From the NCBI GenBank assembly GCA_030620115.1, contig JAUXFG010000069.1, forward strand, positions 1 through 19,425: a stretch of 19,425 nt of DNA. Direction: 5' to 3'. Below are positions 5,532 to 12,739 of the stretch, piece after piece (within the stretch, counting starts at the first letter, position 1; each line of letters opens with the position of its first letter). Both the position numbers and the translations under genes were made by a program. The notes below the pieces were generated by a model. It made no database searches. It was given only the letters and a program-made list of their open reading frames with translations, and was not told the DNA's origin. The stretch is from Candidatus Fermentibacterota bacterium (lineage in GTDB: Bacteria; JAFGKV01).

Positions 5532-8500
5532 ATGCGCAAGCTATTCCGGTTCAGCCTTGCATTCCTTTTGATACTCGCCGCCGGCGCTCAGGCGAGGGTT
5601 GGCGTGCAGAAGCTCACACTCGACCCCACGACCGACGCCGAGAAACCGGTCTTTGCCGTTCTCGATGAAGAAGCCGGTTCCCTCCGCCTCGAGATACGAC
5701 TGCCGTTGCTGAATGTGGAGGAGATCATGGTAGGCGATGAGATCTATCAGGCTCTGACCATACCCGGCGGCGACATCCGGGGCGAGGCAGGACAGGCGGG
5801 GCTTCCTGTTTTCACCCGTCTCGTGGTGGTACCCGACAACGCTGCAGTGACCGTGCGGGTCCTGGACCATGAGAGACAGGTGCTGCCGGGCTACCGGGTC
5901 CTGCCCGTGCAGCCGGACGACGGCGAGGAGTTCGTGATTGACCGCGACTACTACGCGGAGGTCCGAAGCCTGGCACCCCCCGCCGTGGAGGTAGGCGACC
6001 CGGCCATCTTTCACCGCCTGCGCGTGGTGCCGGTGACTTTCAGCCCGGTAGAGTTCGATCCCAAAAGCGGCGAACTAACGGTGTGCTCACGCATGGAGGT
6101 GGAGCTTGACTTCAGCGGCCGGGATCTGCGGAACGCGGCGGCGCGGCAGCGCAGCCGAATCCCCGAGTCCTTCCATCGTATCTATCAGGACGTGGTGATC
6201 AACTACGACAGCTTCATGGATCGCAACGAGGCCCAGGTTTGTCCGGGCACCTACCTCTTGATCTACCCCCCTGAAAGCGGCGTCCTCACTCGCCTCCAAC
6301 CCCTCATCGACTGGCGCAAGAGGCAGGGGTACAACGTATTGACGGCCTCGACCAACACCACAGGCTCCACCAACAGTCTCATCAAGACCTACATCCAGAA
6401 CATCTACGATACGGTGGATCCGCCCCTGGAGTTCGTGGCCCTGGCCGGCGACGCGAATGGTACCTATGACGTGCCCTGCTGGTTCGAGAGCCTCTCGGGT
6501 TACGGCGGCGAGGGAGACCACTACTACACGACCCTTGAGGGGTCGGACATTCTCGCCGACGTTCACATCGGCCGTCTGTCATTCCGTGACCTGAGCACCC
6601 TCGAGGCCATCGTCGACAAGATCGTCACGTACGAAAGCAACCCGCCCACCAGCGACACTGGATGGTTCACGCGGGCCGGCCTGACTGGGGATCGAAGCTC
6701 ATCAGGTATCACCTGCATCTACGTAAACCAGTGGGTCAAGACACAGCTCCTTGCCGCCGGCTACACCCAGATCGACACCATCTTCACGAGCCCCTGGGTC
6801 AGCCAAATGACAAACAGCATCAATCAGGGACTCACGGTATTCACCTACCGGGGCTTTTTGAACATGAGCGGCATGGGCACGTCCAATATCCTCGGTTTGT
6901 CCAACGGCTATAAACTGCCCTTTGCCGTTATCGTGACCTGCGATACGGGCAGTTTTTCGGACGATGCCACTTGCCGCTCCGAGGCCTTCTTGCGCAATGC
7001 CAACGGCGGCGGTATCGGATCCGTGGGCTCGGCCACTTGGGGCACCCACACCCGCTACAACAACTGCTACTTCAACGGGGTCTGGGATGGGGCCATCAAC
7101 GGCTCGGAGCACCGGCTCGGCGCGTCACACACGCGCGGCAAGCTGAACCTCTACCTCAACTATCAGACTGCCCAGCCGAACAAGGTCGATATCTGGTCCA
7201 TGTGGAACACCCTCATGGGCGACCCGGCAACAGACATGTGGACGGGTTATCCCGCCGGTATGACTGTGGAATACCCCGATCCCTTCCCTGTGGACGCGAA
7301 TTCGGCGCCTGTCACGGTCACGGTCGGGACAATCCCGTTGGAAGACGCCCTGGTGACCCTATACAAGGCTGGAGAGATCCAGGTGAGCGGCTACACGGAC
7401 TTTGCGGGGCGGGTGAATCTGCCGATTTCGGCCTCAACAGCCGGTGAAATGCTGGTGACCGTCACCAAACACAATCGCTTCCCCCACCTAGGGAGCCTCA
7501 CCTTAGGTTCTGTTGGCACTTTCGTGGGTTACCACGACTCGGTTGTAGACGATGATCTCTCGGGCGGCAGTTCGGGGAATAATGATGGGATCGTCAACCC
7601 AGCAGAGAACATCGAGCTGTCCGTGGCCCTGCACAACTACGGGACCTCAGGGGCAACGGGCGTGACAGCGACGTTGTCGACGCTCGACACGTACGTGACC
7701 ATTACCGACTCGGAGGAGAACTTCGGGGACATCGGGGCCGACGCCACAGTATGGAGCGCCGAGGACTTTGATTTCAGCGTGGATCCGGCCACCCCGGATG
7801 GTCATGTGCTGGATCTGGACCTAGTGGCGAGCAGCCTCTCCTCTGACTGGACCTCCTTGATCCAGTTGACCGTGCAGAGCGCGGCCTTCAGCATGGAAGA
7901 CTTCACCTGGGGCGGCGGCGGTGGCAGTCTGGACCCAGGCGAGTCAGGAAGCCTGAGCATCGAAATCCGAAACCTGGGCAGTATCCTCGGAGCCGGCGTG
8001 ACAGGCGAATTGAGCACGGAGAGCCCCTGGATTGAGATCACCGACGCCAATGGTAGTTTCGGAAGTATAGGCGTGGGATCCACAGCGGAAAACGCGAGCG
8101 ACCCCTTTGCCCTGATCGTCTCCGGAGACTGCTTTAAGGGCCACCAGGCAAACTTCACCTTGACCCTGACCTTCAACGGACAAGCCCAGGACATTGTGGA
8201 ATTCACCCTCACCGTAGGCAATACCACCAGCAGCGACCCCGTGGGTCCCGACGCCTACGGCTACTATGCCTTCGATAATACGGATGTCGGTTATCCATTC
8301 GCGCCTACGTATAACTGGCTCGAGATCGACCCCAATTATGGCGGTTCCGGCACGGACGTAGGGCTCAGCGATTTCGGCTGGGAGCAGGATGACACGAGAA
8401 TCATGGATCTGCCCTTCATCTTCCGCTTCTATGGTCAGGACTACGACGAGATCAGCATCTGCTCCAATGGCTGGGTTGTTATGGGCCGGACCTACCTGAA

Positions 8501-10328
8501 GCACTACTGCAACCGTGCCCTGCCCAGCTCAGGCAGCCCCGACGCCCTGATCTGCCCCATGTGGGACAACCTCTACCAGACGGGGAGCAATAGGGTCTAT
8601 TATTTGAACGACACGGTGAACCATCGTTACGTGATACAGTGGAGTCGCGTGAAAAATGATTACAGCAATGCTACCCAAAACTTCGAGATGATCCTCTACG
8701 ACCCGAACTTTTATCCCACCTCTTCGGGCGATGGGGAAATTCTCTTCCAATACGCCACGGTCAACAATACGGACAGCCGGGATGGCTACGTTACGGTGGG
8801 CATCCAGAACCAAGACCACACGGACGGCCTCCTCTATACCTACTGGAATCATTACGAGCCGGGAGCAGCAACCCTAAGCTCGGGGCGAGCCATCCGCATC
8901 CTACCGGTAGGAGCCATGGCTTTCGGTACCCTGGAGGGCGACATAACCAATACCTCCAATGGGGGCACGCCCATCCAAGGCGTAAACATCCGGGTATTGG
9001 AGGCGAATCAAACCCTCGTCAGCGACAGCGACGGTCACTACTTCGGCTCCGTGCAAGAAGGTACCTACACGGTACGAGCGGAGCACTACAGCTTCGACCC
9101 CGTGACTGAAACGGATGTGGAGATCATCGAAGATCAGACCACAGTGCTCGACTTCAGCTTGACGGACATCCTGGGGCCTGAGATTTCCAATACCACGGTT
9201 CATCCTTGCACGGATGATACCGATGGGCCCTACGTGATCGAAACCTATATCACCGACTTCTCGACAATCAACGAAAGACATCTCTACTACAAAATCAACG
9301 GCAGCGGTCAATTCGAGGTGCCTTTGGTCTTGATCGACGCGGAGACGGGCCTTCATCGGGGCGAGATCCCGGGTTACCCATTCAACACAGAGATCAGCTA
9401 CTGGGTGGAAGCCGAGGATATCGTGACCAACGAGAGCCGCGACCCGGAAGGCACGGATACCTACGACTTCTGGATCCTCAACTCGGTCACGATCTTCGCG
9501 GACGACATGGAAGACGACCAGGGATGGACCGTTGGCGATGCTGGTGACGATGCGTCGGCAGGCATCTGGGAGCGCGTGGACCCCAACGGTGTCTGGGAAG
9601 GAGCCACCGAGGTTCAGCCCGAGGACGACGCGACGCCCCCAACAGGCATAATGTGCTACATCACCGGCAACGATCCACCCGGTTCGAGCCAGGGCACCGA
9701 CGACGTGGATGGAGGCAAAACGACTCTACTCAGCCCATGGTTCGACCTCTCCGGGGTCATGGAGGCCTTTGTCAGCTACCGACGTTGGTACACCAACGAC
9801 ACGGGCTATAGTCCAGGCGAAGACTACTGGGTGGTACAGGTGACCGACAACGGCAGCAACTGGGTAAACCTGGAGAATACCAATACCAGCGATCGGAGCT
9901 GGGCGCTCAAAACCTTCGTTCTTGACGATTACGTGGAGCTGACGAGCACAGTACGTTTTCGCTTTATCGCGTCCGACGAGGGGGACGGCTCGGTGGTGGA
10001 GGCCGGCGTGGACGAGTTCGAGCTCATAGGCTTTCAAACAATGACTCTCTCCGGCAACGTATCGGCGGGGGAGCTTGTACTTGACTGGACAGCGATACCA
10101 GGGACGACCAACTACTGGGTCCATGGCGCTGACAACGATGTCTACTTCGAGCCGAGCACCGGAAACAGGTTGGCGATAGTACCCGGCGAAACAATCACCT
10201 GGTCAAGCGCCAACGGCATCGAAGATTCAGACCACAACTGGACCTATCTGGTCCTCGCGGTCGACGCCTCCGAGCAGGAAATCAACCGATCCAATCGATA
10301 TGGGGAGTATGATGTAGTGTGCCCCTGA
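5532..10328 (+). CDS. Secreted multidomain C25 (gingipain-type) cysteine peptidase homologue
   Basis: This 1598-residue protein starts MRKLFRFSLAFLLILAAGAQ, a signal peptide with likely cleavage after AQA (about residue 21); GGAGG lies five bases before the ATG. Residues about 40-210 look like the gingipain propeptide and 239-575 like the C25 caspase-like domain (GTYLLIYPPE, LEFVALAGDA, DVHIGRLS). The nucleophile is probably C470 in PFAVIVTCDTGSF. The usual GHG histidine position reads TYRGF (439-441), so the dyad is not canonical; H506 in GTHTRYNN is another candidate. Then come a C25-type Ig domain (about 575-670), two CARDB-like repeats with GIVNPAEN/GSLDPGES (690-910), a beta-rich domain with SICSNGWVVMG (910-1130), a carboxypeptidase-regulatory-like fold (1132-1210), a MAM/jelly-roll-like domain (1323-1500) and a final Fn3-like domain. 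The frame from an earlier ATG at 5466 lacks a signal peptide at its N-terminus and is not preferred. Confidence 0.9.
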   Translation: MRKLFRFSLAFLLILAAGAQARVGVQKLTLDPTTDAEKPVFAVLDEEAGSLRLEIRLPLLNVEEIMVGDEIYQALTIPGGDIRGEAGQAGLPVFTRLVVVPDNAAVTVRVLDHERQVLPGYRVLPVQPDDGEEFVIDRDYYAEVRSLAPPAVEVGDPAIFHRLRVVPVTFSPVEFDPKSGELTVCSRMEVELDFSGRDLRNAAARQRSRIPESFHRIYQDVVINYDSFMDRNEAQVCPGTYLLIYPPESGVLTRLQPLIDWRKRQGYNVLTASTNTTGSTNSLIKTYIQNIYDTVDPPLEFVALAGDANGTYDVPCWFESLSGYGGEGDHYYTTLEGSDILADVHIGRLSFRDLSTLEAIVDKIVTYESNPPTSDTGWFTRAGLTGDRSSSGITCIYVNQWVKTQLLAAGYTQIDTIFTSPWVSQMTNSINQGLTVFTYRGFLNMSGMGTSNILGLSNGYKLPFAVIVTCDTGSFSDDATCRSEAFLRNANGGGIGSVGSATWGTHTRYNNCYFNGVWDGAINGSEHRLGASHTRGKLNLYLNYQTAQPNKVDIWSMWNTLMGDPATDMWTGYPAGMTVEYPDPFPVDANSAPVTVTVGTIPLEDALVTLYKAGEIQVSGYTDFAGRVNLPISASTAGEMLVTVTKHNRFPHLGSLTLGSVGTFVGYHDSVVDDDLSGGSSGNNDGIVNPAENIELSVALHNYGTSGATGVTATLSTLDTYVTITDSEENFGDIGADATVWSAEDFDFSVDPATPDGHVLDLDLVASSLSSDWTSLIQLTVQSAAFSMEDFTWGGGGGSLDPGESGSLSIEIRNLGSILGAGVTGELSTESPWIEITDANGSFGSIGVGSTAENASDPFALIVSGDCFKGHQANFTLTLTFNGQAQDIVEFTLTVGNTTSSDPVGPDAYGYYAFDNTDVGYPFAPTYNWLEIDPNYGGSGTDVGLSDFGWEQDDTRIMDLPFIFRFYGQDYDEISICSNGWVVMGRTYLKHYCNRALPSSGSPDALICPMWDNLYQTGSNRVYYLNDTVNHRYVIQWSRVKNDYSNATQNFEMILYDPNFYPTSSGDGEILFQYATVNNTDSRDGYVTVGIQNQDHTDGLLYTYWNHYEPGAATLSSGRAIRILPVGAMAFGTLEGDITNTSNGGTPIQGVNIRVLEANQTLVSDSDGHYFGSVQEGTYTVRAEHYSFDPVTETDVEIIEDQTTVLDFSLTDILGPEISNTTVHPCTDDTDGPYVIETYITDFSTINERHLYYKINGSGQFEVPLVLIDAETGLHRGEIPGYPFNTEISYWVEAEDIVTNESRDPEGTDTYDFWILNSVTIFADDMEDDQGWTVGDAGDDASAGIWERVDPNGVWEGATEVQPEDDATPPTGIMCYITGNDPPGSSQGTDDVDGGKTTLLSPWFDLSGVMEAFVSYRRWYTNDTGYSPGEDYWVVQVTDNGSNWVNLENTNTSDRSWALKTFVLDDYVELTSTVRFRFIASDEGDGSVVEAGVDEFELIGFQTMTLSGNVSAGELVLDWTAIPGTTNYWVHGADNDVYFEPSTGNRLAIVPGETITWSSANGIEDSDHNWTYLVLAVDASEQEINRSNRYGEYDVVCP

Positions 10329-10401
10329 GAATAGCTCAAAGGTGCTACTGAACCATTCGGCTGATAGACGCTGTCGTCTGTCCCCCCGGTGCGAAGTCAC
10401 C

Positions 10402-10593
10402 TCCCTCCATTGGACAAAACGTACACATCCTCCTCTGGAGGGCCATGCTTCGTCATGGCCGCCGTCGGTACCGATGCCGCGGACGCGACAGAGCGCGTCC
10501 CTCCATTGGACAAAACGAACACATCCTCCTGTGGAGGACCATACTCCGTCATGGCCGCCGTCAGTACCGATACCGCGGATGCGATCCGCCAGC
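10402..10593. repeat. Imperfect 96-base tandem duplication between convergent genes
   Basis: Unit 1 starts at 10402 and unit 2 at 10498; both open TCCCTCCATTGGACAAAACG and both contain CGTCATGGCCGCCGTC and TACCGAT. They differ at scattered positions, so the duplication is not recent. The period is a multiple of three, which keeps long frames open on both strands (for example 10342-10647 plus and 10227-10631 minus), but their content is repeat-driven and no protein family is recognisable. This repeat fills most of the 299-base gap between the C25 and FG-GAP genes. Confidence 0.85.
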
Positions 10594-10600
10594 TGGCGGA
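10585..10600. repeat. 16-base palindrome, locus 1 (related to 17937-17952)
   Basis: TCCGCCAGCTGGCGGA is a perfect palindrome at the end of the tandem repeat block and 28 bases from the FG-GAP stop. A copy with one change (TCCGTCAGCTGGCGGA) lies at 17937-17952. It could act as a terminator stem for the convergent genes, but there is no T-tract. Confidence 0.75.
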
Positions 10601-10627
10601 CGTTCCTCCCTAGCCCAAATCCCATCC

Positions 10628-12427
10628 TCAAGGGATGTCGGTCATGAAATCAAATACTCCAGTACCCGTTGAAAGCTCGGACATGTTTCCGGATTCATCA
10701 ACAGTGAAGAGCCGATAGTAGTAGAAATTGTCAACATCCCCTAGTACGTCCACCGTATCTGTGGCTGTGGTTTGCGGATGGATTGCCGCAGGTAGATAGG
10801 AGACAAACGTCCTGGGCTCATTAATCAACGGTTGCCTATGGCGAAGCACGCGATAGAATAGCACATATTCGAACTCGCCGCTCGTGTCTTGTGTGACCTG
10901 GCTCCACGTCAGTGTGGCATGCCCCGACACGTCGTATTCCGCGTCAAGATCGGTAGTCCGTGCAGGAGGGGTCGTATCATCGCCATAGTTGCTCGGAATC
11001 ACAAACACCGTGCCTGCATCATACCCGGCATGGGGATCAGCCGCGGCCCCGATCAACAGATCGGGGAGGCCATCATTGTTCACATCCCCTCCGGCAACAC
11101 TGCAGCCTGCCCAAAACTTGCCCTCCATTCCTTTCCATCCGCCTTCGCTCTCCTCAATATCCAGTTCTGATGGCCATGCTCCTCTACCAAGAACGGCGTA
11201 GGCTTTTCCGGGTCCACCATCATAATAGGGTGCACCGATGGCGAAATCGTCATAGCCGTCGCTGTTTACGTCTCCCAGCGCGGCCATTGCGTCGCCAGTG
11301 GAAAGATTTGCTCCCAGGATGTGGGTATCAGCATTGGTTATCGGTACGTCTGATGCCGGCAGGATAAGAGAACTGCCCAAAAAGAGATAAACGTGACCGA
11401 TTCCAATCCGAGAGGAGATGAGGAAATCACCTTTCCCGTCGTGGTCCGTGTCGCCCGCGCCAGAGACATGATATCCGACTTCATCGCCACCGGCTTCGCC
11501 CACGATTGAAAGGTCGGCATAGACCAAGCTATCATTGAGGCTCCATCCACTGGCCCTTCCCAGGACGAGGTACGCCTTGCCCATAAATAGATTGCTACTG
11601 TCAGGCGTATACTTCGGGGCGCCAATGAGGATTTCATCGCAACCATCACCATTGAGATCAGGAACGCCTGATACCGAGAACCCGGCCCGACTGAAACCCA
11701 TTTCGTCCTGTTCCCCAACGAATGAAGCATCTGCTTTGGAAAGAGAAACCGGGACCGACGTCCAATCATCCTTGCCCAGAATAAGGTAGACTTTTCCGCT
11801 GCCGATGAAGGGAACCCCGACGAGGAAATCACCCCTCCCGTCGCCGTTCACGTCACCTGCTGAAGCAATGGCAGGTCTTCCCATGAATGCCTCGCCCACG
11901 AATGAGGCATCAGCTGAAAAGAGGGTATCATCATGTGCCCAACCAGTTTCCTTGCCGAAGATGATGTAGACCTTCCCATAGTCCATCCCCGCCTCATCAT
12001 TACCTGGGGAAGCGACGACTATGTCGTCGTAGATGTCGCCGTTCACGCTGGGAACAATCGCTAAGCCGGCCGATCCACCTTCCTGCGCCCCTCCCGGGTG
12101 ATCAAGATCGACCTCACCCTTGAGACTCGCATCTGAAGCTGCAACAATATCGAGTTCTGGCTGCCAACCCGAAGCGGAGCCGAACACAATGAAAACGGTT
12201 CCCAGTTCTATTCCTCCGGTCGCATCAAAGGGTGCAGCGAACACCATATCGTCAATGCCATCACCATTGACATCCCCCCCGGAGGCAATACAAAGGCCCA
12301 ACTTCGCCTCGGATATCGAGCCCATCCAGGACCAGGGGGCAGACCAGGTATACTGATCCTGCTCCCACGCAAGAGCGCCAACGGTAGACAACGAGACGAT
12401 CACCAAGATCTTGAGCGCAGTGTTCAT
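10628..12427 (-). CDS. Secreted FG-GAP (integrin alpha-like) seven-bladed beta-propeller protein
   Basis: The 599-residue product begins MNTALKILVIVSLSTVGALA, a signal peptide of about 20 residues, and GGAGG lies six bases upstream of the ATG. Seven FG-GAP units can be counted by their calcium-binding cores: GDVNGDGIDD (51), PSVNGDIYDD (126), GDVNGDGRGD (191), PDLNGDGCDE (256), GDTDHDGKGD (325), GDVNSDGYDD (385) and GDVNNDGLPD (447). Most units also carry the GxVYxxxG strand (for example GKVYIIFGK). Units two and five have weakened acidic loops. This fits a closed seven-bladed propeller like the integrin alpha head. Residues about 487-590 look like an Fn3-type domain. Such proteins usually mediate surface binding; the ligand is unknown. 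It is convergent with the C25 gene and divergent from the M14 gene. Confidence 0.9.
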   Translation of the reverse strand: MNTALKILVIVSLSTVGALAWEQDQYTWSAPWSWMGSISEAKLGLCIASGGDVNGDGIDDMVFAAPFDATGGIELGTVFIVFGSASGWQPELDIVAASDASLKGEVDLDHPGGAQEGGSAGLAIVPSVNGDIYDDIVVASPGNDEAGMDYGKVYIIFGKETGWAHDDTLFSADASFVGEAFMGRPAIASAGDVNGDGRGDFLVGVPFIGSGKVYLILGKDDWTSVPVSLSKADASFVGEQDEMGFSRAGFSVSGVPDLNGDGCDEILIGAPKYTPDSSNLFMGKAYLVLGRASGWSLNDSLVYADLSIVGEAGGDEVGYHVSGAGDTDHDGKGDFLISSRIGIGHVYLFLGSSLILPASDVPITNADTHILGANLSTGDAMAALGDVNSDGYDDFAIGAPYYDGGPGKAYAVLGRGAWPSELDIEESEGGWKGMEGKFWAGCSVAGGDVNNDGLPDLLIGAAADPHAGYDAGTVFVIPSNYGDDTTPPARTTDLDAEYDVSGHATLTWSQVTQDTSGEFEYVLFYRVLRHRQPLINEPRTFVSYLPAAIHPQTTATDTVDVLGDVDNFYYYRLFTVDESGNMSELSTGTGVFDFMTDIP

Positions 12428-12739
12428 GTTTATCCTCCAAGAATAATGATACTACCGGGAGCAGCCCATCGGAATATCAACACTCTAGCCGAGTGGTATC
12501 TGAAGCCTTGAATCTATCGGCCAACGGCTTCCGGTCAATCGCGCTCTGATACATCCAAGTCCGTGCGGAGCCCCGGGGCAGCCCCCTGGGCGGTGGGCCG
12601 GTGAATCGTTCAATTTGGGTGACGATGTGCCAATATGTTCATAAGCTGATCTGGTTGAGTTGAACATGTCCTGCACAGATCCCATGATGTATGTTCAACG
12701 TGAAGGAATTGAGGGAAACGAACAAAAGGAGCAAAGATC
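12428..12739. other. Divergent intergenic region between FG-GAP and M14 genes, with an inverted repeat
   Basis: This 312-base region must hold the promoters of both flanking genes, but no strong -35/-10 pair stands out. A 9-base inverted repeat, GTTGAACAT at 12659-12667 and ATGTTCAAC at 12691-12699 (23-base loop), lies 41 to 81 bases before the M14 start and could be an operator. Bases 12570-12604 are a GC-rich run (GCCCCGGGGCAG, CCCCCTGGGCGG) of unknown role. No gene is seen. Confidence 0.55.

Noticed and set aside
5291-5668. Plus-strand frame of 125 codons before the C25 peptidase
   Set aside because: It overlaps the well-supported C25 start in another frame and has no recognisable content.
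7944-8504. Long antisense frames inside the C25 peptidase gene
   Set aside because: Typical shadows in GC-rich coding DNA; the plus-strand protein has coherent domains throughout.
10227-10647. Open frames on both strands across the gap between the C25 and FG-GAP genes
   Set aside because: Both are generated by the 96-base tandem repeat, whose period is a multiple of three; one of them runs antisense into the C25 gene.
12570-12604. GC-rich run upstream of the M14 gene considered as a terminator
   Set aside because: The stems are imperfect and there is no T-tract on either strand; it also lies between divergent genes where no terminator is expected.
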